Part shown: positions 25,358-36,320 of the stretch, one piece after another | How the letters are laid out: the number at the start of each line of letters is the position of its first letter | Numbering within the stretch: the first letter of the stretch is position 1 | NCBI GenBank assembly: GCA_016748015.1 | Contig: JAAOMT010000697.1 | Location: forward strand, 124,001 to 188,000 | From: Geosiphon pyriformis | Taxonomy: Eukaryota; Glomeromycota; Glomeromycetes; Archaeosporales; Geosiphonaceae | DNA length: 64,000 bases | Direction: 5' to 3' | Notes under the pieces: generated by a model | Database searches by the model: none | Seen by the model: only the letters and a program-made list of their open reading frames with translations | What the model was told of the DNA's origin: nothing | Position numbers and translations under genes: made by a program

Positions 25358-26395
25358 CTAAATCACGCGAAATCTTTGAAAATTTCAGCTGATTATTACG
25401 CTCCCAATTCAATAAAATTATTAAAAACTATATATATGTGTGCGTAACTTTATTTTTGGTACATGTTTCAAATTGCTATGACATAAAAAAAAGCATTTTT
25501 TTTTTCGTAAAAAAGACAACCCTCAATTTAATTTTCAATTGTTGAAAATTTGTGAATGAATGATATTTTCCGATTATATTAAACGTCTTCTTGTTCCTTG
25601 TATCATAGTTGGAGATTGATCAATCAATCGATCAATCAATCAATTAATTGAGAATGAAACTTTAAAACAATTTAATTTAAATAATAAATTTGAATTTAAG
25701 TTATAATTGTTTGTTTTTTTTAATATTTTTAAAAACAATTTAAAAGATTATTATTATTCTTGATTATTAATTGTCAAATTCAAATTCAAATTCAAATTCA
25801 AATTATTATTATTTATTATTATTATTATTATTATTATTTTAAAAAAATTGTTTATCAAAATTTTATTTTATTTCATTATAATTAATAATATATTTTTAAT
25901 TAATCAATAATTTTTTTCATTATAATTATTAATTAATCAACAATCTTTATTTATTTATTTATTCAATTATTTATTTTTCATTTATATTATTTTTTGAATA
26001 ATTATCTTTTGAATTACTTATTTTTTACTTCTATACATTATTAATTTATTTATTTATTTATTTTTTTACATTATAAATTATAATAAAAGTAAAAAATTGA
26101 CCAGTCTATACACATATATAATAAAACCATGTATAATTTGTTGCAAAAAGAAATCTTTTCTATAAAAAATGCATAAATTAAATTTATTATGAGATATGTA
26201 CATGTTTCAAAATAAATAAATAAATAACATTTAAGTTACACTCAATAAAGCAAAAAATAATATATATTAACAAAAATATACTAATTATGAATTATAACAT
26301 ATTATATTATTGGAATTTATTTCTATTTTTTTCATAATCTGTATCTTGATTTATTTTAATTGAGGAAATTTGTTTTTTAAAAAAAGTGAAATAAT

Positions 26396-27445
26396 TTATT
26401 CATCATCAGTATCATTGGCTTTATAGGCAAATACTTTTCGTTGATTCTTCAACAAAACTGAACACCTTTCACCTGTAAAAGATTCAATCGTTGGTACTCC
26501 CAATGTTTCCATATTGATAAAAATCACATCTCCAGGGAGTATAACCACCTTAATCATTTTCTTTTCAAAAAAATACTCCCCACCAGTAAAATCTCCACCC
26601 ACAAAAATGACGTCCAACCCGAATGGAATTGACATTACTTTTCGACACTCTTGTTTAGGACTAGTTTGTGGAAAATTAAATTGAGTTAGTTGCCAAGGAC
26701 CCGGATGCCATTTGACTTCTTTGGGGAGCGTCAGGCTGTTGTAGGTCTTCAACAAACCGGGGTATATGTCTGATATTAGGGTGCTGGCGAATTGGTTCAA
26801 ATTTTGAACGCATGGGCGAATCTGGTTTTGAATAAATGTATAATAATCACCCGTTGCAAATTTGATTTCGGAACAGGTGAAAGGGGAATCAGCAGAGCCC
26901 ACTTCATTCCCAAAAGTGACGCAAAGATTTGCAGCTTTAGTCTTTTTTTTGATGGAAGCATAAGTTGGTTGCGTTTTAAGGTTATGGCAAAGTTGGGTTA
27001 CTTGATTGAAAAGAGCACCATTTTTGTGATGTTGGTTTCTGAAAAGATGAAAAGATGTATAACTAACGGTTTTTCTTGAAGGTAGATATTCAGATTCAGA
27101 GGATGATTCGGAGGATGATCCGGAATAGGGTTGCAAATTAGGTGACCCAGGTGGAGAGTCGACGCGAGCAGGAATGTAAAGGGAAAATGGTGCAGCGAGA
27201 GAAAATGATGAGTCGTCTTCATTGCCGGAGCTGTCGTCGTCGTCATCGGGCGGAGTGATGATAGTTGTATTGTAAAGTAAGACCTCCTGATAGTTTGAAC
27301 CAATAGTTAAAAGAGTATTTTTTACTTTGCGGTCGGAAATTTCGAGGCAAAATCTATGGTGATCAGTTTGAAGAGAACATTGTGGTTGGATATCTTGAGG
27401 ACTGTAAATTGTAATACAAACTGAATATCTTGATAAAAAAACCAT
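26396..27445 (-). CDS. 2OG-Fe(II) oxygenase-like protein, iron ligands apparently lost
   Basis: Intact single-exon frame, 349 aa, starting MVFLSRYSV. Residues about 95-130 are acidic and Ser/Pro-rich and probably disordered. The C-terminal 150 residues resemble the double-stranded beta-helix of fungal 2OG-Fe(II) dioxygenases: PGPWQLTQFNF, then GGDFTGGEYFF (about 283-292), PGDVIFINM (about 303-311) and ESFTGERCSVLL (about 319-330). In active relatives, as I recall them, an HxD pair lies between the first two blocks and a distal His lies before the FTGER block. Here the first position reads SPKQECRK, with no His, and the distal position reads ETLGVPTIES, with no His. The Arg of GER, which would contact 2-oxoglutarate, remains. 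This suggests a catalytically dead paralogue with a binding role. Related fungal proteins are often multi-copy and some are linked to transposons. The frame is intact, which argues against a simple pseudogene. No metal activity can be claimed. Confidence 0.6.
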   Translation of the reverse strand: MVFLSRYSVCITIYSPQDIQPQCSLQTDHHRFCLEISDRKVKNTLLTIGSNYQEVLLYNTTIITPPDDDDDSSGNEDDSSFSLAAPFSLYIPARVDSPPGSPNLQPYSGSSSESSSESEYLPSRKTVSYTSFHLFRNQHHKNGALFNQVTQLCHNLKTQPTYASIKKKTKAANLCVTFGNEVGSADSPFTCSEIKFATGDYYTFIQNQIRPCVQNLNQFASTLISDIYPGLLKTYNSLTLPKEVKWHPGPWQLTQFNFPQTSPKQECRKVMSIPFGLDVIFVGGDFTGGEYFFEKKMIKVVILPGDVIFINMETLGVPTIESFTGERCSVLLKNQRKVFAYKANDTDDE

Positions 27446-28817
27446 TTATAATTAAAGAATATTATTCTTTACATATACATATACATACACAGGCAAATGC
27501 CCCGTCCAACCCTCACGTCTCTTAGTTCGAATTGTCTCAAAAGAGCGCTCAGTATGTCTGACTAGTTTAGTCCAATCAGTGGTGTACATGGTGAGAAGAT
27601 GAAGAAGAAAAATTGGTCAAATGTTAGTTTTTTCTATCTAATCTAAATTTTGGGACGAAATCTCTTTTCATGTCGCGTCATTATATCTGTTGATCCCAAT
27701 TAAGTCTAAACCGGGTTTCAAATTTTTCAAAAAAACACGAACAATATCTTCTGATTGTTTTAATTTAAATATAATATTTAAGTAATTTAAGTTAATTTAA
27801 GTTAATTAATCAAAATCTTTTATTTATTTTATTACTTTTATTCTTTATAATATTGTTTTACAGCGAAATTTTAATCAGTTATTTTTTACTGATTTTACAA
27901 TCTGAATAAAATATTTATTTATTATTTTAATAAGAATAGCCGACTATTAAATATTTCTTTCAAGTCACTCTGCAATGATCTCTTATTCCAGATGTTAACT
28001 TTAATTATTTTAAACTAGTAACAGCCTTAGAATTTAAGCATCTATTAGTTTTTTATACACCGATTTTTGTATTAATGATGATTACTTATAGTGTTACTTA
28101 ATTTTGATTTATTCTATTGCTAATTAGGGTTTTTAACTTTAATTCTTGTTTTGTATGAAAAATACCAAAAAGATCATAAAGAATATAGTAACTCTTTTGT
28201 ATTCATTTCAACCATTAATACCTTTTTAAGGATAAAAAAATAGATGATACCATTTGCAACTCATCATGAAATCCTTCTAAGCATAATCTTGAACAAATAA
28301 TAAATAATAAATAATAAATAATTTTTCTAACTCTCCATTTTCGATAATGTTCTGGCAAGAAAATTTTTCATACCGTTTTTATAATTTCCTGGCATTCGAT
28401 TCATTCGCGATGGGAATTGCTAGCTGAAACTAGGGGATCTAAAATTAGGATTTCTGGATACCTACTTAAAGTTGACCATATGTAAAGAGTGAAAGATATT
28501 GTATTTTCAGTTTGCGATTTTAGGTCAATGTAAGAAAGAAAATTTTTTTGTTACTCCTTATTATATCTAATTATAAATTTTTTTTAATATACTAAATGAG
28601 TACATTTATTTTTGTATAATGATAATTTCTAAAGTATTGTATGGACAAAAAAGTTTTATTAATGGCCGGTTTTAATATCTTGCTTTACCTTCAGATGCTT
28701 CGATCGAAAAGGAAAATCTTAGTAATTACGCAATTGATTGGAGAATATTAAATGATAGTGGTCGTCTGGATTTCAAATTAATTAAATTTAAATAAGCCAA
28801 ACCATGCGATCACAAAA
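27446..28817. other. Intergenic region, no gene seen
   Basis: AT-rich DNA between the oxygenase-like gene and the orphan gene. Both neighbours are transcribed away from it, so it should contain two promoters. No RNA gene or mobile element recognised. Confidence 0.45.
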
Positions 28818-29449
28818 TTTTTGTTGATATTACGTCACGCGTTTTCTTTCCGATTATTTACTCATGCGCTGAAGATTTTTTCAAATCTCCATTTCTACCC
28901 TTTCCCACCTTTACAACAAAACATACGACTTCCTTACCATGAAGGATACTGAGGAAGATTATTTAGAAAAGACTTCGTCGGCTATGTGGACCCTCGACGA
29001 TTTCTGTAGCTGGTGTGCAAACGAACGGTTTATGGATAGAAAAAAAATCTTGGATCATATCAAGAGACGTCTCCAAGATGTCGACAAGACTAAATTAATT
29101 CCGGAGGAAATGAGGCAGAAGGCATTTGAACTGCTGGAGAATTTAAAGGCAAGTAAATTTTTATAATACGCTGGGATAGAATTTGTATGTGGCCTGAGGA
29201 GACTACTTGTTTCTTCGAGTTGCTACATATTTGAAGAGGCATTACGAAGATGTCGGACTAAGTCAGGAGATTTTAAATTTAGCTCAATTCAAATCAACTT
29301 AAATTGATTGGTAATCTCGTGAAGATTGAAGGGATCCGAGGAGCTTTACATGAAGCCCAAAAACTCGTGGGGACCAAAAAAAATCCTCAAATTTTGTTCG
29401 AAGATGAGGTATTAACTTTACCATCTCCAGTTGATATGCAAGAGAATGA
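28818..29449 (+). repeat. Left arm of a 0.63-kb inverted duplication
   Basis: Nearly identical to the reverse complement of 30182-30812, with a few substitutions. The arm covers about 120 bp of promoter, exon 1, intron 1 and most of exon 2 of the orphan gene. Homology stops at agagaatga within exon 2. The spacer of about 730 bp carries the rest of the left gene. Confidence 0.95.
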
Positions 29450-30003
29450 CTGTATGCATGAAGATGTCGGCTATATTTTTGAGCTTTTACGTTATGCGTA
29501 TGTTTTGTAATTTCTCATATATTCGTATTTTTATGAATACATGTAATTTAATTATGCATTTAATAGATGTGAATGGATTTCAGAATCAATTCATCGCGTC
29601 ATAACTCTGAACGGAATATAGATATGTTTGTAAAACGTCATATTTTCTCTCGTTTAAAGGGCGTCGTTGATCAACACTTGTAATTATTATTTTTTCTTTT
29701 TGATCTTCGTAATTAAAGCTTTTTGTTGATTGTATTAGTGGGGAAATGGTATCTTGCGCATCACGTGATCGCAGAGTAAATGCCTCTGATTTTTTAACAA
29801 CGCAGAAGGATATCACGTGGATTGGATGTTTACGGTAGGTTTACTCTATATATTATCATTATTGATAATATTTAAATTACTAACAGTAATTTTTTAATAG
29901 CGGCATGATCTTTCCAACAAATCATGGGGATAGGAATTTTCTATGTATGAACGTGCTGGATCCAAAACTGACAACAAAACAAAAATTGATTCTGACACTT
30001 TGA
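28939..30003 (+). CDS. Orphan gene, 5 exons, 239 aa
   Basis: I do not recognise this protein. Proposed exons 28939-29148, 29283-29497, 29584-29679, 29739-29834 and 29901-30003 keep phase throughout and end in TGA. Intron 1 uses a GC-AG pair with the classic GC donor context (AAG|GCAAGT); introns 2-4 are GT-AG. An alternative acceptor at 29565-29566 would also keep phase but leads to a stop at 29621. The protein starts MKDTEEDYLEKTSSAMW, has a Trp/Cys pair (FCSWCANERF) and a charged helical stretch (KILDHIKRRLQDVDK, EEMRQKAFELLENL). Later parts read GIRGALHEAQKLVG, FVKRHIFSRLKG and GDRNFLCMNVLD. No signal peptide or membrane segment. Its 5' half is repeated as an inverted copy at 30175-30692. 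It looks like a member of one of the lineage-specific families common in these fungi, but no function can be given. Confidence 0.6.
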
Positions 30004-30181
30004 AACTCCAAAAAACGTTGAGACATGCATAAAACCCTTAAGGACATTTCTGCAGCAGGCAATGGAGCGGTTACAAAACCAGTGCTCAATGGATTTTCCA
30101 AGTTAATAATGCCTGGATTTGTTTCTTCTTTTTTTATTCACATAATTTGGGTTATTTATGTTGGGTGCTGGCTTTTATGAT
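30004..30181. other. Spacer between inverted-repeat arms, 3' part
   Basis: Unique sequence between the stop codon of the orphan gene and the right arm. It would form the loop end of a hairpin if the arms paired. Confidence 0.5.
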
Positions 30182-30692
30182 TCATTCTCTTGTATATCAA
30201 CTGGAGATGGTAAAGTTAATACCTCATCTTCGAACAAGATTTGAGGATTTTTTTTGGTCCCCACGAGTTTTTGGGCTTCATGTAAAGCTCCTCGGATCCC
30301 TTCAATCTTCACGAGATTACCAATCAATTTAAGTTGATCTGAATTGAGCTAAATTTAAAATCTCCTGACTTAGTCCGACATCTTCGTAATGCCTCTTCAA
30401 ATATGTAGCAACCCGAAGAAACAAGTAGTCTCCTCAGGCCACATACAAATTCTATCCCAGGGTATTATAAAAATTTACTTGCCTTTAAATTCTCCAGCAG
30501 TTCAAATGCCTTCTGCCTCATTTCCTCCGGAATTAATTTAGTCTTGTTGACATCTTGGAGACGTCTCTTGATATGATCCAAGATTTTTTTTCTATCCATA
30601 AACCGTTCGTTTGCACACCAGCTACAAAAATCGTCGAGGGTCCACATAGCCGACGAAGTCTTTTCTAAATAATCTTCCTCAGTATCCTTCAT
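30175..30692 (-). pseudogene. Truncated inverted copy of the orphan gene
   Basis: Starts at the same MKDTEEDYLEK and keeps exon 1 (30692-30483), the GC-AG intron and most of exon 2. At the arm border near 30182 it leaves homology and reaches a TAA at 30175-30177 after ENES. It differs from the left copy by at least one replacement in exon 1 (DVNKTK instead of DVDKTK) and one in exon 2 (DIQEN instead of DMQEN). About 145 residues could still be made, so expression is possible. Without exons 3-5 it is best regarded as a partial copy. Transcription would run toward the intact gene, so the two transcripts would converge and could form double-stranded RNA. Confidence 0.75.
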
Positions 30693-30812
30693 GGTAAGGA
30701 AGTCGTATGTTTTGTTGTAAAGGTGGGAAAGGGTAGAAATGGAGATTTGAAAAATCTTCAGCGCATGAGTAAATAATCGGAAAGAAAACGCGTGACGTAA
30801 TATCAACAAAAA
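30182..30812 (-). repeat. Right arm of the 0.63-kb inverted duplication
   Basis: Reverse complement of 28818-29449. Beyond the outer border a shorter match (tttttgtgat against atcacaaaa) suggests the duplication once reached to about 30832. Confidence 0.95.
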
Positions 30813-30832
30813 GTTTTTTGAATTTTTTGTGA

Positions 30833-31500
30833 TTATTATCAATGCGATATATTTATTCTCACATTCTAATATAAGGTTTGATATATTATTCTCTTTTCCC
30901 CCTCTATTTAGAACCCGGATGAAAACAACAATCGTGGAGTTAATTATTCCCAAAAAATTCCCATATAACATTTAATAAATTGAAAAAATTTTTGTAAACT
31001 TGGTTTGGTTTATTTAAATTGGGTTTTTTTTTGGAATATTTTTTGTTAGAGTAAACAAAAAAAAATCCTAACATGAAGTTAGATCACTGTTAATGAGTGC
31101 GATAATTAGGTTTCTAAGTTAATATTATTATTGAAAATTGTAAATTGCCAACCAATTTTTTAATAACTTGGTAATATTTAACTTTTTTAATAAAAATTAA
31201 ATTAAATATGAAATTTTTTTAAAAAAGTTGTAAATAATACAGATCAATAAATAATAAATTAACAAATATTTAAAAAAAACTAAATTTAATAAAAAAATTT
31301 ATTATTATTATTATTATTATTTTAACATACAAAGCTTAATTATTATTTATTACAATATAACAAATTAAGTATTTTAAAATAAATATAATTTACACATTTT
31401 TTACATATGACCAAACATAAATCCAGTTTAAACTAAACTATGTTGAATTGAAAATTTATTTTAAGAAGATATTTTATACATATAAACAATCAATATTTTT
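30833..31500. other. AT-rich spacer before the LINE-A 3' end
   Basis: Very AT-rich with a (TTA)n run at 31301-31321. No coding frame supported; it may include the LINE-A target site. Confidence 0.5.
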
Positions 31501-31665
31501 TATTTTTTTTTATTTGCTTAATGAATAAGGTCCAAACACTACCTAATACTATACATCAAAGAAATAATCTAAACTAGGCATGAATCATGCACTTTCTACA
31601 TGTGACCAGTCACTCAGGCCAATCAGAACAAAATTATGCAGCTATGTGAACTGAAACTGGATCAT

Positions 31666-32331
31666 CTATACCCAAAAAAACAAACAAGGCTTGCAAAAGC
31701 CAAACTGAACACCAAAAGCATCAGTAACACCAAGCAATTTGACCACCCCAGCAAAAAACCTCAAAGTCAAACCAGAAACCAAAATAAAAGCCAAACCATC
31801 AAGGAGAATCAACTCATTTCTTTCCATATAAGCTTGATGTTTAGCATAAACTGACCAAACATCCTCCCTAAAAGCTAAACCAAAAGAGCAGACAAACTTG
31901 ACAACCTCCAAACAAGCAATCTTAGAATTATAGAAGACAGAGACAGCTTTATGATACCAACCACTAAAAACAAAACCCTTACAAAGAGCCATAAACACAG
32001 GAGAATCAGAACCACAGAATGATAGCAACTGCAAAACTCCAGAAAAGGAATGAGAAAAGCCAGAAACCGCTCTCCAGAAATCTACATGAGATTCCAATAT
32101 CCAATATCAAACAGATTTATCAACTCTACAAGAAAACACATAATCCGACACCTCAACATTACCACAATATAAGCATAACACACTAGAATAAAATCTATTA
32201 TAAAGGCGTTTCTGTACAGCAACCAGCAGTCGATAGTGCAAAGCTTTCATATAGTATGTGTATGTATTAGCCAAGAGTCTGCTGGTAAAACTGGCAGCCA
32301 TGTGCAAATCAGGATGCCACACCAAAGACAA
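31666..32331 (-). pseudogene. LINE-A ORF2 C-terminal part (Zn-finger-like)
   Basis: Two adjoining minus-strand frames. The first (32331-32107) has ALHYRLLVAVQKRLYNRFY followed by CLYCGNVEVSDYVFSC, a zinc-binding cluster of the kind found after RNase H in some LINEs. The second (32097-31666) is a hydrophobic C-terminal extension with its counterpart in LINE-B at 61290-61595. The two are separated by stop codons. Confidence 0.75.
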
Positions 32332-32634
32332 ACAAAGTCAATCAATCTTGGAAATCAAATCATACATCAAAAACTTGGAACCAAACCCAATCTCCCAGCA
32401 TGTACAACAAATAGAACAATAAATATCATGTACAAAATGTCTAGAATTGTCAGAAACAACACTATTATCAGCCACTATGAAGTGTTCATCCAAGTGAGAA
32501 GAAAGACACCAACTAGAAAAAAAGGCTGCACCAGCAATCACATCAGTTTGTTCATTTCCTAAAATGCCAGAGTGACTCTTTATCTTGTGCCAATTAACTC
32601 TTAAATTTTTACTACAAATAACATTAACAATATG

Positions 32635-32922
32635 TCAATGCTTAATCCAGCACTTATTGTGAAAGTCAGAACACATCAGACTCAATTCCAATTTACAAGC
32701 ATCTAAAGCAGATTGACTATCTGAAAACAAATGAACAGAACTAGATACAGAAACACACTCCAGGGCCAATACAATAGCCTGCAATTCTGCCATAGCCAAC
32801 AACATCAAACCTGATATATCAACACCCAAACCCAAATTAATGTTCTCAAAAAAAGCAGCAGTGCTAACCTTACAGCCAACTGTGCCCAACTCCTTTAAAG
32901 ATCTATTCATATACACAGACAA
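32635..32922 (-). pseudogene. LINE-A RNase H domain
   Basis: Frame with MAELQAIVLALECV followed by LFSDSQSALDACK, the E-helix and DS motifs of an RNase HI domain. In retroelements this removes RNA from the cDNA hybrid. The equivalent LINE-B segment (about 60560-60650) reads VELQAIVLVLECI and LFTDS followed by a stop. Confidence 0.8.
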
Positions 32923-33479
32923 ACTACTAGAACTAATTCAAGAAAAATGGTCACAAATAGATACATAATCTTCAGATTCAAGAATGTTCTGACAACCAAT
33001 TCCACTCAAATCCAAGAGATAAGCAGAGGAGAGAGCTAAACCACTAAGAAATACCACAGAAATCTTGAACCATTCAGGAATAGGGCCACGAAAGTCCAGT
33101 CTCTTCCATCACTTAAAAATACACCAGTCAAAAACAGCACCACTACTATTCCAAAGTTGATCCACAAAAGCTACACCATATCGATAGAGAAAAGGAAGAA
33201 ACTTGAGAAACCTAGACTTGCCCAGAACAGCAAACATAAGAGTTCCATCATTAAACTGAAAAGAATTGGCCAAAAAGCTACTCAGAGATAGATTGCAATC
33301 AAGAAGAATACGGACCATGTCTGCCAGAAAGTTATTTGAAGCACTAACATGCACATAAACAAAAAAATTCAATAGATGAACAGGACACTAATACAGAACT
33401 TGTAAGTCATGTGATCTGTAAAAAAACAAGTGACCTAAAACTCCACCAGAGTTCGCAAAATTAACTAGGGAAGCAACTT

Positions 33480-34860
33480 TACTTTTAAACTAAACTTGCA
33501 CAAAAGATTTCAAACCATAAAAGGAAGGGTGGTAAATTGTGTCACTGGAAAAATCAAGCAGTAGACCAGATTTAAGCTTTAAGCCTTTGTGAATCAGAGC
33601 ATCCCACTTGTTGCACACACCAACAGGAACAAAGCTGAATTGCGTTCTATAACTGACTATAGAATGGAAAACTGCTAATACTAAATACAAAAGCTGTTTA
33701 TCTGAGATAGCCTTTCTTAGAACCAGATTGGTGAAAAAACAAGTGTCTGAATTTGCCTTAGCCAAACTAAGCTTTGAGAGATCCTCAGTTGAGAAAAAAA
33801 TACCCAAATACTGATGAGATTCACTCTTTTTGGCAATGGAGATTAGTAAATCACTAATGGAAAGAGAAAGATCACTGGCCTTGCTGTTGATAAGAATGAC
33901 CATTGTTTTGTTATTATTAATAGAAATGTTATTAATTCAAAAAAATTCACCAGTAACATCAAGAATGTGTTTAGTAGCTCTCTGACTGCTACCAACCCAA
34001 ATTGTATCATCAACAAAAGTGCCAGCAGTAAAAAAAGAAAAAAGTTCAGCCCGAGTCTCAGCACGACTGTATTTGAAAATAAAATGAGAATTCAATCTAT
34101 ACTCACATACACTCTCCTAATGCTTAATCTTACACAATAGAGGGTCATAAAATATGTGCCATAGGAGAAAGGAAAACACCTCTCCTTGGTCCAGACTATT
34201 ATGCACACAATAATCATCTGTTAAACCAAAATCTGTTATAACTCTGTTGGTATGGTCCCTATGAATACCACTGAAAAAACAAATAAACTTGCTGCACATT
34301 TTGATTATGACCAAACTCTTCTCAAGATGTTCTCAGCCAACTGAATTGTATGCCTTCCACATGTTTTGCAAAACCAGCCAAAGCTTCTGGTCTTTTTCCA
34401 AAGCATTCTTGATAACCAAACTAATAGCAAAAATGGGAGACTGAATCAACGTACTCTTCAAAACCAAAAAATTGTCCCCACAAAGAACATCAAAAATGCT
34501 GCATGCCAAAGAAATTCTGTCAGAAAGAATTTTAGAAAAGATCTTATAAGTTGTCTTAATTAAAGCAATAGGATGGGTATTTATCAGAATACCTTTCAAC
34601 TTATATGATTTAAGAATTATTAAGACCCAAGCCTCCTTCCAAGAGCTGGGTACAGATTCACTAAACAAACAGGAATTCAAAAGCACCAAAAACATATCCA
34701 AAACTGACTTATTACAATGCTTTCAAAGCTTATTCGACACACCTAAGAGACCAGCAGCTTTGCCATCCAGCAAATCAGAAACCACATCAACCAATTCATC
34801 AAATTTAATCAAACACATGACACCAAAAAAAGCCTTATCAAAAACATACTCCAATGATTG
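33480..34860 (-). pseudogene. LINE-A reverse transcriptase
   Basis: Several broken minus-strand frames of a LINE-type RT. Seen in order: LLNSCLFSESVPSSWKEAW; NTHPIALIKTTYKIFSKILS; LVLQNMWKAYNSVG (the family normally has Asp in DM.KAYDSV, so D-to-N changes are likely here); IHRDHTNRVITDFG; and a catalytic-type FVDDTIWVG at about 34020-33995, where both Asp are kept. The thumb region follows at 33903-33490. Stops and shifts separate the blocks. Confidence 0.85.
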
Positions 34861-35640
34861 ATATTGGTGGCATCAGTCACCAAAGATATCATCTATCACT
34901 TTGCACTTCCTAGTCCAACTTTCCATAATTACATTCATCTTAAATTTAACTAAATCAGGTTCCAGAATTAGCTCATTATCAACTACCAAATGATCAAGTG
35001 CCATTTTGTGAAAGGGACATTCTAGCACATTTCTAATTGTATGACTCTTATTAACCTCAAAGCTCTTCATCCTTCTATTAATAGCTAATCTGATGTTTGT
35101 CTCCTTAGCCTTCAGAGATTTGGCTAGCTTGGCAGCATGATAAGACTTTCTAACACTAAAGAGAGCAGAACAGACATGATCAGAATCAGCACCAAAGCTT
35201 ACAATATCCTGAATGACTAAAGCCTTAACATTGTCCAAAAAAACTTAGCATCTCATAAGAGAATCAAAATTCACAATACTTTTCTTACATAAAACCCTGA
35301 CAATCTTAGAAACCAAGAGCTCTAACTTATAAAACCTCAAAAATTTCTTGGTGAAAACATCATCAAAGTTCTTGAACTATTTCTTCTTAAACATCTTATT
35401 AGCTAAAAAAACTATTATTTTGTAAATGGTATTCCATATCGCATCCAAATCTGAAAATTTCATGGAGGTGGCAAACTTATTTGAGAACATCACAGCATTA
35501 GCTAACGTGGCACCTTTAAAGTTGTCTTATTTGGTCTTATCAGCATCTTTGAACTCAAACTTTCACCAATCCCTATTTACTTGCTTACAAAAATAATTCA
35601 ACCATACATCTAAAAATTCACCCAGACCCACAAACACAAA
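34861..35640 (-). pseudogene. LINE-A linker between endonuclease and RT
   Basis: Broken frames with charged helical sequence (for example ALFSVRKSYHAAKLAKSLKA and INRRMKSFEVNKSHTIRNVL in 34873-35238). LINE-B has the equivalent at 57800-58500. No domain name assigned. Confidence 0.6.
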
Positions 35641-36320
35641 ACAGCCCAATAATCAGTATTAAAAAATTCACCAACATCAGACACTTTATGATCCACCACA
35701 GTATTGACCAAATTTGAAAAGATAAACAAGAAATCAATAGTCTTAGTCATGCCCTAAGAGTTAGCCCATGTGGACGTTTTGACATAAGAACTTTTACTCA
35801 AAGAATTAACCAAACCAAGATCTAGACACTTTTTAAAACTAACATATCTTTGGGAGCTATCTTCATTGAAGTTGTCATCCAAAACTACAAATGATAATTT
35901 ATTAACTGCTTTTGCTATCACAGAATTGATATCATTGGCCTAAAAAAAATAAACAGCCAGAAATGCCTTAGCATAAAGCCCCAAAATTGACACAGAAAGT
36001 TTATTTTTGAATAACAGCTTAACTGAAAGGAGCTGACCAGGCACCTCAGAGACCTTACAAATATGACGAGCTAGAGAAATGTTCATAATGATTGCAACTC
36101 CAGCACCAAGAAAACCCTTGTCCAATCCAGATGAAAAAACTCTAACTCCATTGAACTTATCCTTAATCCAAGACTCATTGCTAAACCTCAGCTTTGTCTC
36201 TGTAATTATTGAAACCAAATTCCCAGAATCTCTATGCCAACAGATAATGTCTTTCTGCTTGGCAGAAACATTAATGCTTTGAACATTACATGTTGTGAAT
36301 TTCCACACAAAATTATTCAT
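35640..36320 (-). pseudogene. LINE-A APE-type endonuclease
   Basis: Minus-strand exonuclease/endonuclease/phosphatase fold: TTCNVQSINVSAKQ; IITETKLRF; then DDNFNEDSS (family GDFN), TSTWANS and TDYWAV near the end, where the family catalytic His is expected (SDH-type). The Tyr at that place fits a C-to-T change. LINE-B retains TDHKAV at the same place. A stop interrupts after TWANS. Confidence 0.8.

Larger units (their letters stand above)
23376..26395. other. Intergenic AT-rich region with many microsatellites
   Basis: No gene supported. Triplet tracts: CTA/TTA at 23906-23990, TTA at 24022-24052, AAT at 24407-24514, GTT at 24690-24735, TTA at 25088-25118, CTC followed by TTA at 25297-25357. 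There is also a (CAAATT)n array at 25776-25803. The stretch 24140-24260 is richer in GC and CpG (cacgcgcgtgtgctgcgtg) but no ORF or tRNA-like fold was found. Confidence 0.6.

Noticed and set aside
29586-29816. Minus-strand 76-aa frame opposite the orphan gene
   Set aside because: Antisense to exons 3 and 4, whose splice phases fit the + strand gene; taken as a shadow.
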